A stretch of DNA of 59,592 nucleotides from Streptococcus suis YS161 (lineage in GTDB: Bacteria > Bacillota > Bacilli > Lactobacillales > Streptococcaceae): NCBI RefSeq assembly GCF_002760245.1, contig NZ_ASCA01000017.1, forward strand, positions 1 through 59,592, written 5' to 3'. The position numbers and the translations under genes are program-made. The notes under the pieces were generated by a model that saw nothing but the letters and a program-made list of their open reading frames with translations, did no database searches and had not been told where the DNA came from. Each line of letters opens with the position of its first letter. The stretch's first letter is position 1. This document shows positions 1 to 8,741 of this stretch, piece after piece.

Positions 1-82
1 TGATTGTTTTTTTATTCTAGTGTACAGGTAAATCCACGAATTCTCAACTGGGGGTCTTTACATATTGTCTATAAAAGAGTAA

Positions 83-110
83 AACCAGCAAATCTACTGA
101 CTTGCTGGTT
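83..110 (-). terminator. Intrinsic terminator of recD2
   Basis: A 9-bp perfect inverted repeat (AACCAGCAA / TTGCTGGTT, 10-nt loop) starts right after the recD2 stop codon. On the minus strand it is followed by a T-rich run. I see no gene in positions 1-82. Confidence 0.8.
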
Positions 111-111
111 T

Positions 112-2601
112 TTATGCTTTAAAAAATTCTTCAATATCTGCCAGTTCTATGCCAATCATGGGGTCGATGGTTAGTAGGTTGTCTACAGTCAAAATGTATT
201 CTGTGGGTTGGGGACTTGTTTTTTCTGGCTGGTCTTGATCAAGAAGGGAGAGTTGTTGGTTGTTTTCTTTGACTGCTTCAACCTGTTCTTTCCTGTCTGG
301 CTGTGTAGAGGGCTGGGTTTGTGTGGTTGTAGCTGTTTTGCTTTCGTTGTTTTCAGTCAGGCTTTCCTTGCTATCCTGCTCTGCCATTTCTCCTTGGAAA
401 CGTGGGACCAGATAGGTTTTGCGGACGGTGCCGGCGTTTTTGACGGCGTAGTCGAAGGCGGAGATTTCGCCCAGGAGGATGAGCTTGCTCTTGGAGCGGG
501 TGATGGCGGTGTAGACCAGATTGCGCTGGAGCATACGGTGGCTGGTGCGAGTGATAGGAAGGATAACGACCTGAAACTCGCTGCCTTGGGACTTGTGGAT
601 GGACATGGCATAGGCCAGGGTAATCTTGTACCATTCGTTTCGGGGATAGGTGACCTCGCTACCGTCGAAGTTGATGGTAATCTCGTCCTGCTTGGAGTCC
701 GTATATTTGGCAGGTAGGAGGTCAGTGATGTAGCCCAAGTCGCCATTGAAGACATTGGCTTCGGCGTCGTTGACTAGATGAATGACCCGGTCGCCTTGGC
801 GGAAGGCTTGCTCGTTATGGAGGAATTCTAACTCTCCCTCTTCCAGTGGATTGAGCAGGGCCTGGGTCATGGTGTTGAGTTGGTCAATACCTGCAGCACC
901 ACGGTACATGGGAGCGAGGATTTGAACTTCGTTTGCAGGAATGCCCGACTTGATGGCTGCGCCGACAATGCGTTCAATCAGGGCTGGAATTTGTTCGTTT
1001 TGCGCTTCAAAATAGGAGCGGTCAGCCTTTTTCTCACGGAAATCGCTCGGCAGAGCCCCTTTGCGAATCTGACTGGCTAGGGTAACAATGGTCGAATCAT
1101 CGGATTGACGATAGATGCGTTCCAGAGTGATGCTGGGTAGCTTGTCAATTTTCAAGAGGTCAGCAAGTACTTGACCGGGGCTGACAGAAGGTAATTGCTC
1201 CGCATCGCCGACAATGAGAACTTGGGTTTGGGAGGAGATATTCTGGAAGAGTTGATTGGCCAACCAAGTATCTACCATAGAAAACTCATCCACGATGATA
1301 AAGTCGGCATCCAAATAATCATCTCGGTAGGATTCTTCCTGTCCTTCTACCAGACTGAGATGGCGGTGGATGGTGGCAGAAGGCAGACCTGTCAACTCAT
1401 TCATCCGTCTGGCTGCTCGTCCAGTTGGGGCGGCAAGGAGGACAGGGCATTCCTCTCGGTTGCGTGTCAAATCAATCTTATGCAAGATGGCATAGACCGC
1501 GATAATACCGTTGATAACCGTTGTTTTTCCTGTTCCTGGTCCGCCTGTCAGAATGAAAAGAGGATTGGTGATGGCTTGGACGATGGCTTCTTTTTGAATG
1601 TCATCATAGGTTAGGGAGGACATGTTTTCTAGCTCTGCTATGGCAGCCTCAACGTCTGCGCGTGGGAAGGGCTTGAAGCCATTTTTTCCCATCAGGCGGG
1701 TCAAGTTTTTATGGATACCATGTTCGGCAAAGTAGAGGCTGTTGTCAAAAATCTTTGTGCCTTCTTGCTGTACCTTGTCGTCTGCAATCAGTCCCGTCAA
1801 CTCGTGGGCAACCGCGGCAGGGTCCAGTTCTGTATGGCGGGATTTTTCCAGCAGTTCAAGGGTTGCTTCCAGCAAGTCTCTGGCCTCCACATAGGTATCG
1901 CCTGTTTCCATGGAGCGATGGATGAGGCTAAAGAGCATACCTGCCCGAAAGCGTTGGGGGGAATCGCTGGCAATTCCTAGATTTTCCGCAATCCTATCGG
2001 CAATGGTAAAGCCGAGCCCTTGGACATCTTCGACCAGTTGATAGGGATTTTCTTCAATAATCTGAAGTGTTTTTTCCTTATACTGGTCTTGGATTTGAAA
2101 GGCCAATTTATTGGGAATGCCATACTCAGCTAGTTTTGCCAAGATCAGCTCGGTGCCATAATTGAGGCGGAGTTTCTCCACAAATGCCTGCATGTTCTTG
2201 CTGGATAGGCCTGTGATTTGGGTTAGTTTTTCAGGTTCAGCTAAAATCTTATCAATGGTATCTTCGCCATAGAGTTCAACGATTTTTTCAGCTGTTTTGC
2301 GTCCAATTCCCTTGAAATGGTCACTGGAGAAATACTTGACAAGTCCGGCAGAAGTAGGCTTGCTGCGCTCGTAGCGGGTGATTTGCAGTTGCTGACCATA
2401 CTTGGGATGGGTGACCAGATTGCCATAGAAACGATAGTCTTCTCCTTCAATGACATCGGCAATCGTTCCGGTCACAATAATTTCGTAGTCGTCATAGTCT
2501 GCGTCAGTTTCCTCGATTTCAAGGAGGAGGATTTTATAAAAATTGCTAGGATTTTCAAAAATAATCCGGTCAATGGTGCCGGTAACATACACTTCGTTCA
2601 T
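112..2601 (-). CDS. recD2: RecD2-type ATP-dependent DNA helicase
   Basis: This 829-residue protein is a superfamily 1B 5'-3' DNA helicase of the RecD2 type, which works without RecBC and contributes to replication-fork and DNA-damage tolerance in Firmicutes. An N-terminal OB-like segment (about residues 1-80) is followed by helix-hairpin-helix-like sequence, then Walker A (GGPGTGKTT, near residue 353) and Walker B/DEFSM (near 430). The C-terminal UvrD-like motif contains AYAMSIHKSQGSEF. The last ~100 residues are a Gln/Thr/Ser-rich linker followed by a short acidic conserved tail. The start is supported by position and family length. It is the last gene of a minus-strand group with lepB and rnhC, and a terminator follows. 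Confidence 0.95.
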   Translation of the reverse strand: MNEVYVTGTIDRIIFENPSNFYKILLLEIEETDADYDDYEIIVTGTIADVIEGEDYRFYGNLVTHPKYGQQLQITRYERSKPTSAGLVKYFSSDHFKGIGRKTAEKIVELYGEDTIDKILAEPEKLTQITGLSSKNMQAFVEKLRLNYGTELILAKLAEYGIPNKLAFQIQDQYKEKTLQIIEENPYQLVEDVQGLGFTIADRIAENLGIASDSPQRFRAGMLFSLIHRSMETGDTYVEARDLLEATLELLEKSRHTELDPAAVAHELTGLIADDKVQQEGTKIFDNSLYFAEHGIHKNLTRLMGKNGFKPFPRADVEAAIAELENMSSLTYDDIQKEAIVQAITNPLFILTGGPGTGKTTVINGIIAVYAILHKIDLTRNREECPVLLAAPTGRAARRMNELTGLPSATIHRHLSLVEGQEESYRDDYLDADFIIVDEFSMVDTWLANQLFQNISSQTQVLIVGDAEQLPSVSPGQVLADLLKIDKLPSITLERIYRQSDDSTIVTLASQIRKGALPSDFREKKADRSYFEAQNEQIPALIERIVGAAIKSGIPANEVQILAPMYRGAAGIDQLNTMTQALLNPLEEGELEFLHNEQAFRQGDRVIHLVNDAEANVFNGDLGYITDLLPAKYTDSKQDEITINFDGSEVTYPRNEWYKITLAYAMSIHKSQGSEFQVVILPITRTSHRMLQRNLVYTAITRSKSKLILLGEISAFDYAVKNAGTVRKTYLVPRFQGEMAEQDSKESLTENNESKTATTTQTQPSTQPDRKEQVEAVKENNQQLSLLDQDQPEKTSPQPTEYILTVDNLLTIDPMIGIELADIEEFFKA

Positions 2602-2664
2602 AGAATTTAATTCCTAAAATAATGAAAAAGAAGTTTGGAACGGCTTGATCCAAACTTGTTTGTA

Positions 2665-3294
2665 TTAATCAACAGTCCCAATACGGTTGAGAGGCCACAT
2701 GCGAAAGACAACTTCTCCTTTGATGTTTTCACGGGAAAATGTTCCTACACTACGACTATCTAGTGAGACAAGGCGGTCATCTCCCATCAGGTAGTATTGT
2801 CCTTCTGGAACTGTCACGGTAAAGTCTACGTAACCATTGGCATCTTGTGTGAAAGCTTCAGCGGATTGGGCCACAGCTTGGAATTGTTTATTGTAAGAAT
2901 AGACTTCTTGAAGTTTATCTTTCTGGAATGCAGCGAGATATTCATCTAAGTAAGGCTCGTCCACTTTTTGGTCGTTAACATAGAGGACATCGTTTTCGTA
3001 GCGAATGGTGTCACCTGGCATACCAATCACACGTTTGACAATCAGTTTTTCCTTGCCATCGCTGTCTGTCTCGCTGGCTACAACAATATCAAAGTGGTCG
3101 ATAGAGGTCGTTTTTAGCATGATGAGTTTTTCTTGGTGTTGAAGCGTTGGGTCCATGGAATGGCCATCGACAGAGACAGGATTCCAGATAAAGTAACGAC
3201 TGGCAAAAAAAGCTACCATAAACAGTAAAAAGATGCCCCATTCAGCTAAGAAGGCGACTAGTGGTGAGCGTTTTGTTTTTTGGATTGCTCCCAT
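2665..3294 (-). CDS. lepB: Signal peptidase I
   Basis: Type I signal peptidase of 209 residues, anchored by one N-terminal membrane segment (about residues 17-35) with the catalytic domain outside. It removes Sec/Tat signal peptides. The catalytic Ser is in VDGHSMDPT (S46) and the general-base Lys in LIVKRVIGMPGD (K87). The C-terminal box GDDRLVSLDSRSVG is also intact. It starts 9 bp after the stop of rnhC and so is probably co-transcribed with it. The Sip-like and LPKTG proteins in this window would be natural substrates. Confidence 0.95.
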   Translation of the reverse strand: MGAIQKTKRSPLVAFLAEWGIFLLFMVAFFASRYFIWNPVSVDGHSMDPTLQHQEKLIMLKTTSIDHFDIVVASETDSDGKEKLIVKRVIGMPGDTIRYENDVLYVNDQKVDEPYLDEYLAAFQKDKLQEVYSYNKQFQAVAQSAEAFTQDANGYVDFTVTVPEGQYYLMGDDRLVSLDSRSVGTFSRENIKGEVVFRMWPLNRIGTVD

Positions 3295-3303
3295 ATTTTT
3301 TCC

Positions 3304-4194
3304 TCATTTCAATAATTTTTGTGCTTTTTGCGTATTAGCAAAGTGAAGTTTTGCAGTCTCATTGAGACCAGCCATGCCATGTCGTTTCAAGATACGGGCG
3401 GCAACATGATCTGATTTACTGCCTGCACCAGACGGCAGATTCATCCCAACTAGTTGACCAAGCTGGACAAGATTTTCTAAAAACATACTTCTTGCAATAA
3501 TAGAAGATACTGCCACAGCCAGGTACTTGCCCTCAGCCTTTTCTTCTAGAGTGACGGGGTTGGCAAATTGGTTGGCTTCCTTTTTCAAGTATTTTTGATA
3601 ATTTTGACTGGAAGTGAAGGCGTCAATGACAATCTTCTCAGGCTGGACACCCTTTTGCAAGAGTAGGAAAATAGCCTGATTGTGCAGGGCGACCTTGACA
3701 GACACCGCATTGTAGCCTTGCTCGATGACTTCGTTGTATTTTTTCGGTGACAATAGCAGAGCTTGGTGGAGGATTTTCTCTTTTAAGAGAGGAGCGATTT
3801 GGCAGATTTTTTGGTCTGTCATTTTTTTGGAATCATCGACACCAAGCGACTTGAGAAAGGCATGGTCTTCTGGGCGGACAAAACTAGCAACGACTGCCAA
3901 ACCTCCAAAATAAGACCCGTTTCCAACCTCATCGGTACCAATCATGGGCAGGTTTTGACCAGGTATGGTCGTCTGTCCAGACTTTTCTGGCTCATAGCCC
4001 CAGAGCCCTGCTTCCTGCTCTGCCATTTCCCCCTGAAAAACGACTTTTCCAGAAGTGTAGATGGACAGGCTGGCACCGGTCAGTTTGAAAAATGCTTCTA
4101 TGTAAGGATTTTTGCTGGTCTGCCGATAGCGGTCATAGTGAGCCATCATGGCTTGTTTTTGCTGAGCAGATACCTTTAGTACAACAGTGTTCAT
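3304..4194 (-). CDS. rnhC: Ribonuclease HIII
   Basis: RNase HIII cleaves the RNA strand of RNA:DNA hybrids and removes R-loops and primers. The 296-residue product has an N-terminal TBP-like substrate-binding domain (DUF3378, about residues 1-75). The type 2 RNase H catalytic domain follows, with the motif [15 protein letters not shown] carrying the conserved Asp-Glu pair and later acidic residues in [10 protein letters not shown] and VIDAFTS. I place the start at ATG 4194 because the protein then opens MNTVVLKVS, as family members do. The in-frame ATG at 4212 would add six atypical residues. Confidence 0.93.
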   Translation of the reverse strand: MNTVVLKVSAQQKQAMMAHYDRYRQTSKNPYIEAFFKLTGASLSIYTSGKVVFQGEMAEQEAGLWGYEPEKSGQTTIPGQNLPMIGTDEVGNGSYFGGLAVVASFVRPEDHAFLKSLGVDDSKKMTDQKICQIAPLLKEKILHQALLLSPKKYNEVIEQGYNAVSVKVALHNQAIFLLLQKGVQPEKIVIDAFTSSQNYQKYLKKEANQFANPVTLEEKAEGKYLAVAVSSIIARSMFLENLVQLGQLVGMNLPSGAGSKSDHVAARILKRHGMAGLNETAKLHFANTQKAQKLLK

Positions 4195-4278
4195 CTTCTT
4201 ATTGTAACACAAATGCTAGTTAGAGTGTGCAGAAAAGGGTGGAATTTACTATAATGGTAGAAGAAAGTGAGGTAGACT

Positions 4279-5262
4279 ATGGAAGTTCAAATGAAGTATA
4301 AATGGGCGACTCTGGGAACTGGTGTCATTGCCAACGAATTGGTTCAGGCCTTGCAGGCTATGGGAGGAAATCTTTATTCGGTGGCTAACCGTACCTATGA
4401 CAAGGGTGTGGAATTTGCGCAAAAATATGGCATCGAGAAAGTTTATAGAGAAATCGATGAAGTGTTTGAGGATCCTGAAGTGGATATTATCTATATTTCT
4501 ACACCTCACAATACCCATATCAATTATTTGAGAAAGGCCTTGAAGGCTGGAAAGCATGTCCTCTGTGAAAAGTCTATTACGCTTAATTCAGAAGAATTAG
4601 CAGAAGCCATTCAACTGGCAGAAGAAAATCAGGTCGTCTTGGCGGAGGCCATGACCATTTTCCACATGCCAATCTATCGACAGTTGAGTGAGGTCATTGC
4701 CAGTGGTAAGCTTGGAGATTTGAAGATGATTCAGATGAACTTTGGCAGCTACAAGGAATACGACATGACCAACCGCTTTTTCAATAAGAACTTGGCCGGC
4801 GGTGCCCTCTTGGATATTGGTGTCTACGCTCTGTCCTTTGTCCGTTGGTTTATGACAGAAAAGCCAAATCAGGTTTTATCCCAGGTTAAATTAGCTCCGA
4901 CAGGTGTGGACGAGCAGGTAGGGATTTTGCTCAGCAATGATGCGGGTCAAATGGCGACCATCGCCCTGACCCTCCATGCCAAACAGCCAAAACGGGGTAC
5001 TATTGCCTACGACAAGGGCTACATCGAACTTTACGAGTATCCTCGTGGTCAGAAGGCAGTCATTACCTATACTGAAGATGGTAGCCAAGAGGTAATCGAA
5101 GCGGGCGAGACAGCTAAGGCGCTATCTTATGAAGTGGCGGATATGGAAAAAGCTGTCGCAGGGATCGAAAACACCATGCACCTAGCATTTACCCAAGATG
5201 TCATGGACATCATGACCCAACTCCGCAAAGAATGGGGCTTGGTTTATCCAGAAGAAATGTAG
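4279..5262 (+). CDS. Gfo/Idh/MocA family NAD(P)-dependent oxidoreductase
   Basis: A 327-residue oxidoreductase with an N-terminal Rossmann fold (LGTGVIANELVQAL, about residues 10-23) and the family signature HVLCEKSITLNSEEL, in which the Lys is the likely catalytic residue. A C-terminal GFO_IDH_MocA substrate domain follows (LLDIGVYALSFVRWF). Members act on sugars, inositols or similar polyols; the substrate here cannot be read from sequence. The start at 4279 has a GAGGT ribosome binding site seven bases upstream; an internal ATG four codons later is possible. It is monocistronic and diverges from rnhC. Confidence 0.88.
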   Translation: MEVQMKYKWATLGTGVIANELVQALQAMGGNLYSVANRTYDKGVEFAQKYGIEKVYREIDEVFEDPEVDIIYISTPHNTHINYLRKALKAGKHVLCEKSITLNSEELAEAIQLAEENQVVLAEAMTIFHMPIYRQLSEVIASGKLGDLKMIQMNFGSYKEYDMTNRFFNKNLAGGALLDIGVYALSFVRWFMTEKPNQVLSQVKLAPTGVDEQVGILLSNDAGQMATIALTLHAKQPKRGTIAYDKGYIELYEYPRGQKAVITYTEDGSQEVIEAGETAKALSYEVADMEKAVAGIENTMHLAFTQDVMDIMTQLRKEWGLVYPEEM

Positions 5263-5289
5263 AGAAAGGTTATTAGAATAAGAACTAAG

Positions 5290-5333
5290 GAACAAGTCAT
5301 GGGTTGTTGGTGGTCTCCTACTTGTTCTTTTTT
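5290..5333 (+). terminator. Intrinsic terminator of the oxidoreductase gene
   Basis: GAACAAGT / ACTTGTTC stem with a 22-nt loop, followed by six or more T residues, just downstream of the stop codon at 5262. Nothing else was recognised in 5334-5490 apart from the promoter region of the LysM gene. Confidence 0.75.
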
Positions 5334-5490
5334 CTTAATGTGTCGGTTATGTGACAAGTATATGGATTTGATGACGAAAAATGTCTAAGATTACATAGTG
5401 GATACAGTTTATTTAAAAGCTCTCTAGGTGCTTGTATTTCAAATCGGATTCAGATATGATAGGATTATCAAATCAGAAAAGGAACAGAAA

Positions 5491-6771
5491 ATGAAACGTA
5501 AAAGAATTACAAAGCCCAAGCATATGCGTCGCAAGAGAAAAACACCTATCATGAAAAACAATAAGAAGATGTTATACACATCTTCATTGGCTCTTTCCCT
5601 ATTTAGTACAGGGATGATTTCGACAAATGTTTTAGCCATCGAATGGGCTCCGCGTACTGTTTCTGAAATTAGCCCAGAAATTGTACAAGAAGAAGGAAGG
5701 ATGACCTATACTGTTCAGTATGGAGATACCTTATCTGCCATCGCCTTAGCTATGAATATTGATATGGATTTGCTGGCGAAAATAAATCAAATTGCAGATG
5801 TCAACTTGATTTTCCCTGATACGGTACTGACGACGACTGTTGACCAAAACAATCAAGTGACTCAGGTTGAGATTGAAGCTCCTGTTCAGGGAAACACAAA
5901 TGAGACCGTTCAGGCAACTGTTGACCTAACAACCAATCAAGTAACGGTTGAGGATACGGTTGTTCCTTTGGATCAAATTTCATCAGTTACCGACTCAGCA
6001 CCTGTAGAGGAAGTTGTAGAACAGCCTGTAGCAGAAGCACCTGTAGAGGAAGTTGTAGAGCAACCTGTAGTAGAAGCGCCTGTAGAGGAAGTTGTAGAAC
6101 AGCCTGTAGTAGAAGCGCCTGTGGAGGAAGTTGTAGAGCAGCCTGTAGTAGAAGCACCCGTAGAGGAAGTTGTAGAACAGCCTGTAGCAGAAGCGCCTGT
6201 AGAGGAAGTTGTAGAGCAACCTGTGGTTGAGGCACCTGTAGAGGAAGTTGTAGAGCAGCCTGTAGCAGAAGCACCTGTAGAGGAAGTTGTAGAGCAGCCT
6301 GTAGCAGAAGCACCTGTAGAGGAAGTTGCAGAACAACCTGTAGTAGAAGCACCTGTAGAACAGCCTGTAGTTGAAACTCCACAAGTGACAGCCCTATCAA
6401 CCACTACAACAAGTACAAGTGCTTATGATGTCGGTTTGCAACCTCAGGTAGCAGCCTTCCGCGCAGAAGTAGCTAATGCCTTCGGTATTACTTCTTTCTC
6501 AGGTTACCGTCCTGGTGATTCTGGCGACCATGGTAAGGGATTGGCAATTGACTTTATGGTGCCTGAGAGCTCAGCTCTAGGAGATCAAGTGGCAGCTTAT
6601 GCAGTTGCAAACTTAGCTTCTAAAAATATCAACTACATCATTTGGAAACAGCGCTTCTATGCGCCGTATGACAGTATCTATGGTCCAGCCTATACATGGA
6701 ATCTGATGCCAGACCGTGGTAGCATTACAGAAAACCATTATGATCATGTACACGTGTCATTTAATCCATAA
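5491..6771 (+). CDS. sip: Sip-like secreted LysM protein with 13-residue repeats
   Basis: This 426-residue secreted protein resembles the group B streptococcal surface immunogenic protein Sip. A long, very basic N-region precedes a hydrophobic signal segment with a probable cleavage near VLA-IEWAP. A LysM domain (MTYTVQYGDTLSAIALAMNID) binds peptidoglycan. The middle holds nine tandem copies of APVEEVVEQPVVE-like repeats. The last ~110 residues form a conserved domain with FSGYRPGDSGDHGKGLAIDF and YDHVHVS; its His/Asp arrangement recalls LAS-type peptidases, but I do not claim activity. I chose ATG 5491, where AAAAGGA lies upstream; the frame is open 21 codons further. The orthology to Sip is inferred from architecture. 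Confidence 0.85.
   Translation: MKRKRITKPKHMRRKRKTPIMKNNKKMLYTSSLALSLFSTGMISTNVLAIEWAPRTVSEISPEIVQEEGRMTYTVQYGDTLSAIALAMNIDMDLLAKINQIADVNLIFPDTVLTTTVDQNNQVTQVEIEAPVQGNTNETVQATVDLTTNQVTVEDTVVPLDQISSVTDSAPVEEVVEQPVAEAPVEEVVEQPVVEAPVEEVVEQPVVEAPVEEVVEQPVVEAPVEEVVEQPVAEAPVEEVVEQPVVEAPVEEVVEQPVAEAPVEEVVEQPVAEAPVEEVAEQPVVEAPVEQPVVETPQVTALSTTTTSTSAYDVGLQPQVAAFRAEVANAFGITSFSGYRPGDSGDHGKGLAIDFMVPESSALGDQVAAYAVANLASKNINYIIWKQRFYAPYDSIYGPAYTWNLMPDRGSITENHYDHVHVSFNP
5998..6375 (+). repeat. 39-bp tandem repeat array inside the sip-like gene
   Basis: Nine complete 39-bp units run from 5998 to 6348, encoding APVEEVV(A)EQPV(V/A)E, followed by a partial unit (APVEQPVVE). Copies differ mostly at third positions and at a V/A alternation. 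The product would be an extended, acidic, Pro-rich wall-spanning spacer. Copy number is expected to vary by slippage or recombination. Confidence 0.97.
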
Positions 6772-6779
6772 AATAATTA

Positions 6780-6811
6780 TAGCCAAACTCACGGTGAGCT
6801 TGGCTATTTTT
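6780..6811 (+). terminator. Intrinsic terminator of the sip-like gene
   Basis: TAGCCAA-CTCA / TGAG-TTGGCTA stem with one internal mismatch and a CGG loop, followed by TTTTT. Confidence 0.8.
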
Positions 6812-6854
6812 GCGTGCTTATTAATTGGAAGGTATGGGATACAAGTTTCTTATC

Positions 6855-7217
6855 TTATCTCCAGAACTTGTCATAGCCCTTCTTCTCATCCATGTTAAAG
6901 GTGATGATAGTGCGGAGCAGGTCCCAGTTGACCTCTTGGTCTTCTCTGATTTTGAAGAGGTTGGAAGTCGCCTCGTAGCCCGCCTCCTTGATGTCCTTGG
7001 CAAAGGTTTCCATAGTAACCGTTTCAGGTGCAATGGAAATATGGGCCTTAGCAGCAGAGAATCCAATGATAAAAGTTCCGTCCATGATAAACATGGGTTG
7101 GTTCCATTTGATTTCTGTGGTTAGACTTGGAAATTCCTGCTGGATTTGGGCAAAGATTGCTTCGAGCTTGTCTTTCAAGACAGGATTGTTGACCTTGTTC
7201 AAAAATTCTTGGAGCAT
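6855..7217 (-). CDS. DUF1801 (YdhG-like) family protein
   Basis: A 120-residue cytosolic protein with the DUF1801/YdhG pattern: an N-terminal helix, EIKWNQPMFIMDGTFIIGFSAAKAHISIAP, and a C-terminal GYDKFWR tail. Bacillus relatives have been annotated as putative intracellular iron chaperones, which I regard as unproven here. It lies downstream of the CPBP protease gene on the same strand, with a 58-bp gap, and could be read from the same transcript. Confidence 0.75.
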   Translation of the reverse strand: MLQEFLNKVNNPVLKDKLEAIFAQIQQEFPSLTTEIKWNQPMFIMDGTFIIGFSAAKAHISIAPETVTMETFAKDIKEAGYEATSNLFKIREDQEVNWDLLRTIITFNMDEKKGYDKFWR

Positions 7218-7275
7218 GAGTGGTTCCTTTCTTTTTTACAGGATAACATAGAAGAGTAAAATGGTGTAGAAACAA

Positions 7276-8028
7276 TCAGCTTGCTTTTTTCCGATGAGCA
7301 ATCATACTAAGAAGGATGACGATGAGATAGGCTAGACTTGCAATTGGAGAAACGTCAACTCCGTATTCGCCTCCGAACAAGCTGGTTTGATTATCAAAAA
7401 GAAGGATGGAAGTGGAGAGATTCCAAAGGGAGTGGACTAAAATACTGGATAGAATACTTCCTGTTTGCAAAGTAGCAAGCGAAAATAAACTTCCAACTAA
7501 GGTGCCAGCAATGAGTAATTGTAGGGCGGTGAGTGAGCTAACGGATCCGTTTAATAGGTGAACAAGTCCGAAAAATACGGACGGTCCCAGAATAGCGACT
7601 TTTCTTGAAAAAGATTGTTCTAGTAGATGCATCATGATACCACGGAAGCACATCTCTTCTACAATCGGAGCAGCGATAGCGCCCATAAAGATAGAGTTTA
7701 CTAAATCGTCCGTCAAAGTCACTTTTCCACCTAGTAAATACAAAACGAGCAAGACAGTTAGTGGGAGAAAGATTGCAACGACTAACCAAAATTGACTTGG
7801 TTTAACGAGTGTTATCCGAAATTGTATTAGGCTCATTTCTAATCGACGAGATAGCCATTTGGCAAATAAATAATACAAGAAGATGTAGAGCCCTGCCATG
7901 AGTACAGTTGTAACAATATTGTCACCAAGTGCCAGTTGCGGAAGAAAGGCAATCAGGCCACTTGTCATCATAGCCCCAAACGCAAGTGTACAAAATCCGA
8001 TACATGTTAGTTTAGTGAGTGGTTTCAT
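7276..8028 (-). CDS. CPBP-family (CAAX/Abi) intramembrane metalloprotease
   Basis: A 250-residue protein with about seven hydrophobic segments and the CPBP signature: APIVEEMCFRGIMMHLL (Glu-Glu-x3-Arg) followed by GPSVFFGLVHLL (the Phe/His motif) and a third motif near SILVHSLWNLS. In lactic acid bacteria such enzymes appear next to bacteriocin self-immunity or regulatory genes. It sits 72 bp behind the tetR-type gene on the same strand, so the regulator probably controls it. Confidence 0.88.
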   Translation of the reverse strand: MKPLTKLTCIGFCTLAFGAMMTSGLIAFLPQLALGDNIVTTVLMAGLYIFLYYLFAKWLSRRLEMSLIQFRITLVKPSQFWLVVAIFLPLTVLLVLYLLGGKVTLTDDLVNSIFMGAIAAPIVEEMCFRGIMMHLLEQSFSRKVAILGPSVFFGLVHLLNGSVSSLTALQLLIAGTLVGSLFSLATLQTGSILSSILVHSLWNLSTSILLFDNQTSLFGGEYGVDVSPIASLAYLIVILLSMIAHRKKAS

Positions 8029-8100
8029 TTATTTGTCCTCCAATTTTTGTAGAAAGGTCAAATGCGAGAGCAAGGATTTTATCGCTGATAATAGGGGCAT

Positions 8101-8661
8101 TCATGCTTTCAAAAAGTTTTTTAAGAAGAGAATTTTTCGTAGAAAGTCGTCGGGAGAGAGTTCCGTAATTCGTAGGCCAATAATGAGGTTGAAATAGACA
8201 ATCAGAAGTTCGGCAATTTCTTCAGGAAAATCAGTCGGAATACTTCCGTCTATCACACCTTCTTGTACGATTTCTCGGAATTTAGGAATGAGCAGTGCGT
8301 AGGATAGTTGGTATTGTTGAGCTAAAATGCTAGGGCTTTTCAGGGTAATCTGCGATGCCTGCAAGAAGGATAATTTTTCAATGTCAGAAAGAGAAGATGT
8401 GAGTGCATATTGGATTTTTTCAAGAGCGGACTCTCCTGGCCACTCTTTTGATAATAAATTCTCATCAGCATCTCCAATCAGAGCATCCAGAATGGCTCCT
8501 TTGGAGGGGAAGTGGTGATACACAACTCCCTTGGTCATGCCACCAAGCTGAGAAATAATATCAGTAAGACTGGTCTGATCATAGCCTTTTTCTAAAAATA
8601 ATGCTCTTGCGACATCGAGGATGAGCTGTCTGCTTTCCTCAGGATATTTGTTTTTTGTCAT
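8101..8661 (-). CDS. TetR-family repressor of the CPBP protease operon
   Basis: A 186-residue regulator. The N-terminal helix-turn-helix reads RQLILDVARALFLEKGYDQTSL...GGMTKGVVYHHFPSKGAILDAL (about residues 10-60), typical of TetR, and is followed by an all-helical ligand domain. A perfect 25-bp palindrome lies directly upstream of the start codon, which suggests autoregulation together with the downstream protease gene. The inducer is unknown. Confidence 0.9.
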   Translation of the reverse strand: MTKNKYPEESRQLILDVARALFLEKGYDQTSLTDIISQLGGMTKGVVYHHFPSKGAILDALIGDADENLLSKEWPGESALEKIQYALTSSLSDIEKLSFLQASQITLKSPSILAQQYQLSYALLIPKFREIVQEGVIDGSIPTDFPEEIAELLIVYFNLIIGLRITELSPDDFLRKILFLKNFLKA

Positions 8662-8671
8662 ACCTTTCCTT

Positions 8672-8696
8672 TTTTACATACCGACGGTATGTAAAA
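8672..8696. promoter_or_regulatory. Probable TetR operator, 25-bp palindrome
   Basis: Two 12-bp arms (TTTTACATACCG / CGGTATGTAAAA) around a single central base, 10 bp upstream of the TetR start codon. The perfect dyad and its position indicate an operator overlapping the promoter or 5' untranslated region. Confidence 0.85.
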
Positions 8697-8741
8697 GTAT
8701 ATCAAAAAATTCCCTACTTTACAATAGGGAATAAATAGTAA

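Noticed and set aside
208..717. 169-codon plus-strand ORF opposite recD2
   Set aside because: It lies wholly on the complement of the well-supported RecD2 gene, has no family likeness and looks like an antisense shadow.
5341..5420. WalR/VicR-type binding site before the LysM gene
   Set aside because: Wall-associated LysM genes are often VicR targets, but the TGT-containing motifs here do not have the required spacing.
5973..6404. Three long minus-strand frames (129-143 codons) over the repeat array
   Set aside because: They are open only because the 39-bp repeat has no stop codons in any frame; the products are simple repeats (ST-GA, LQ or YR-rich) without start signals.
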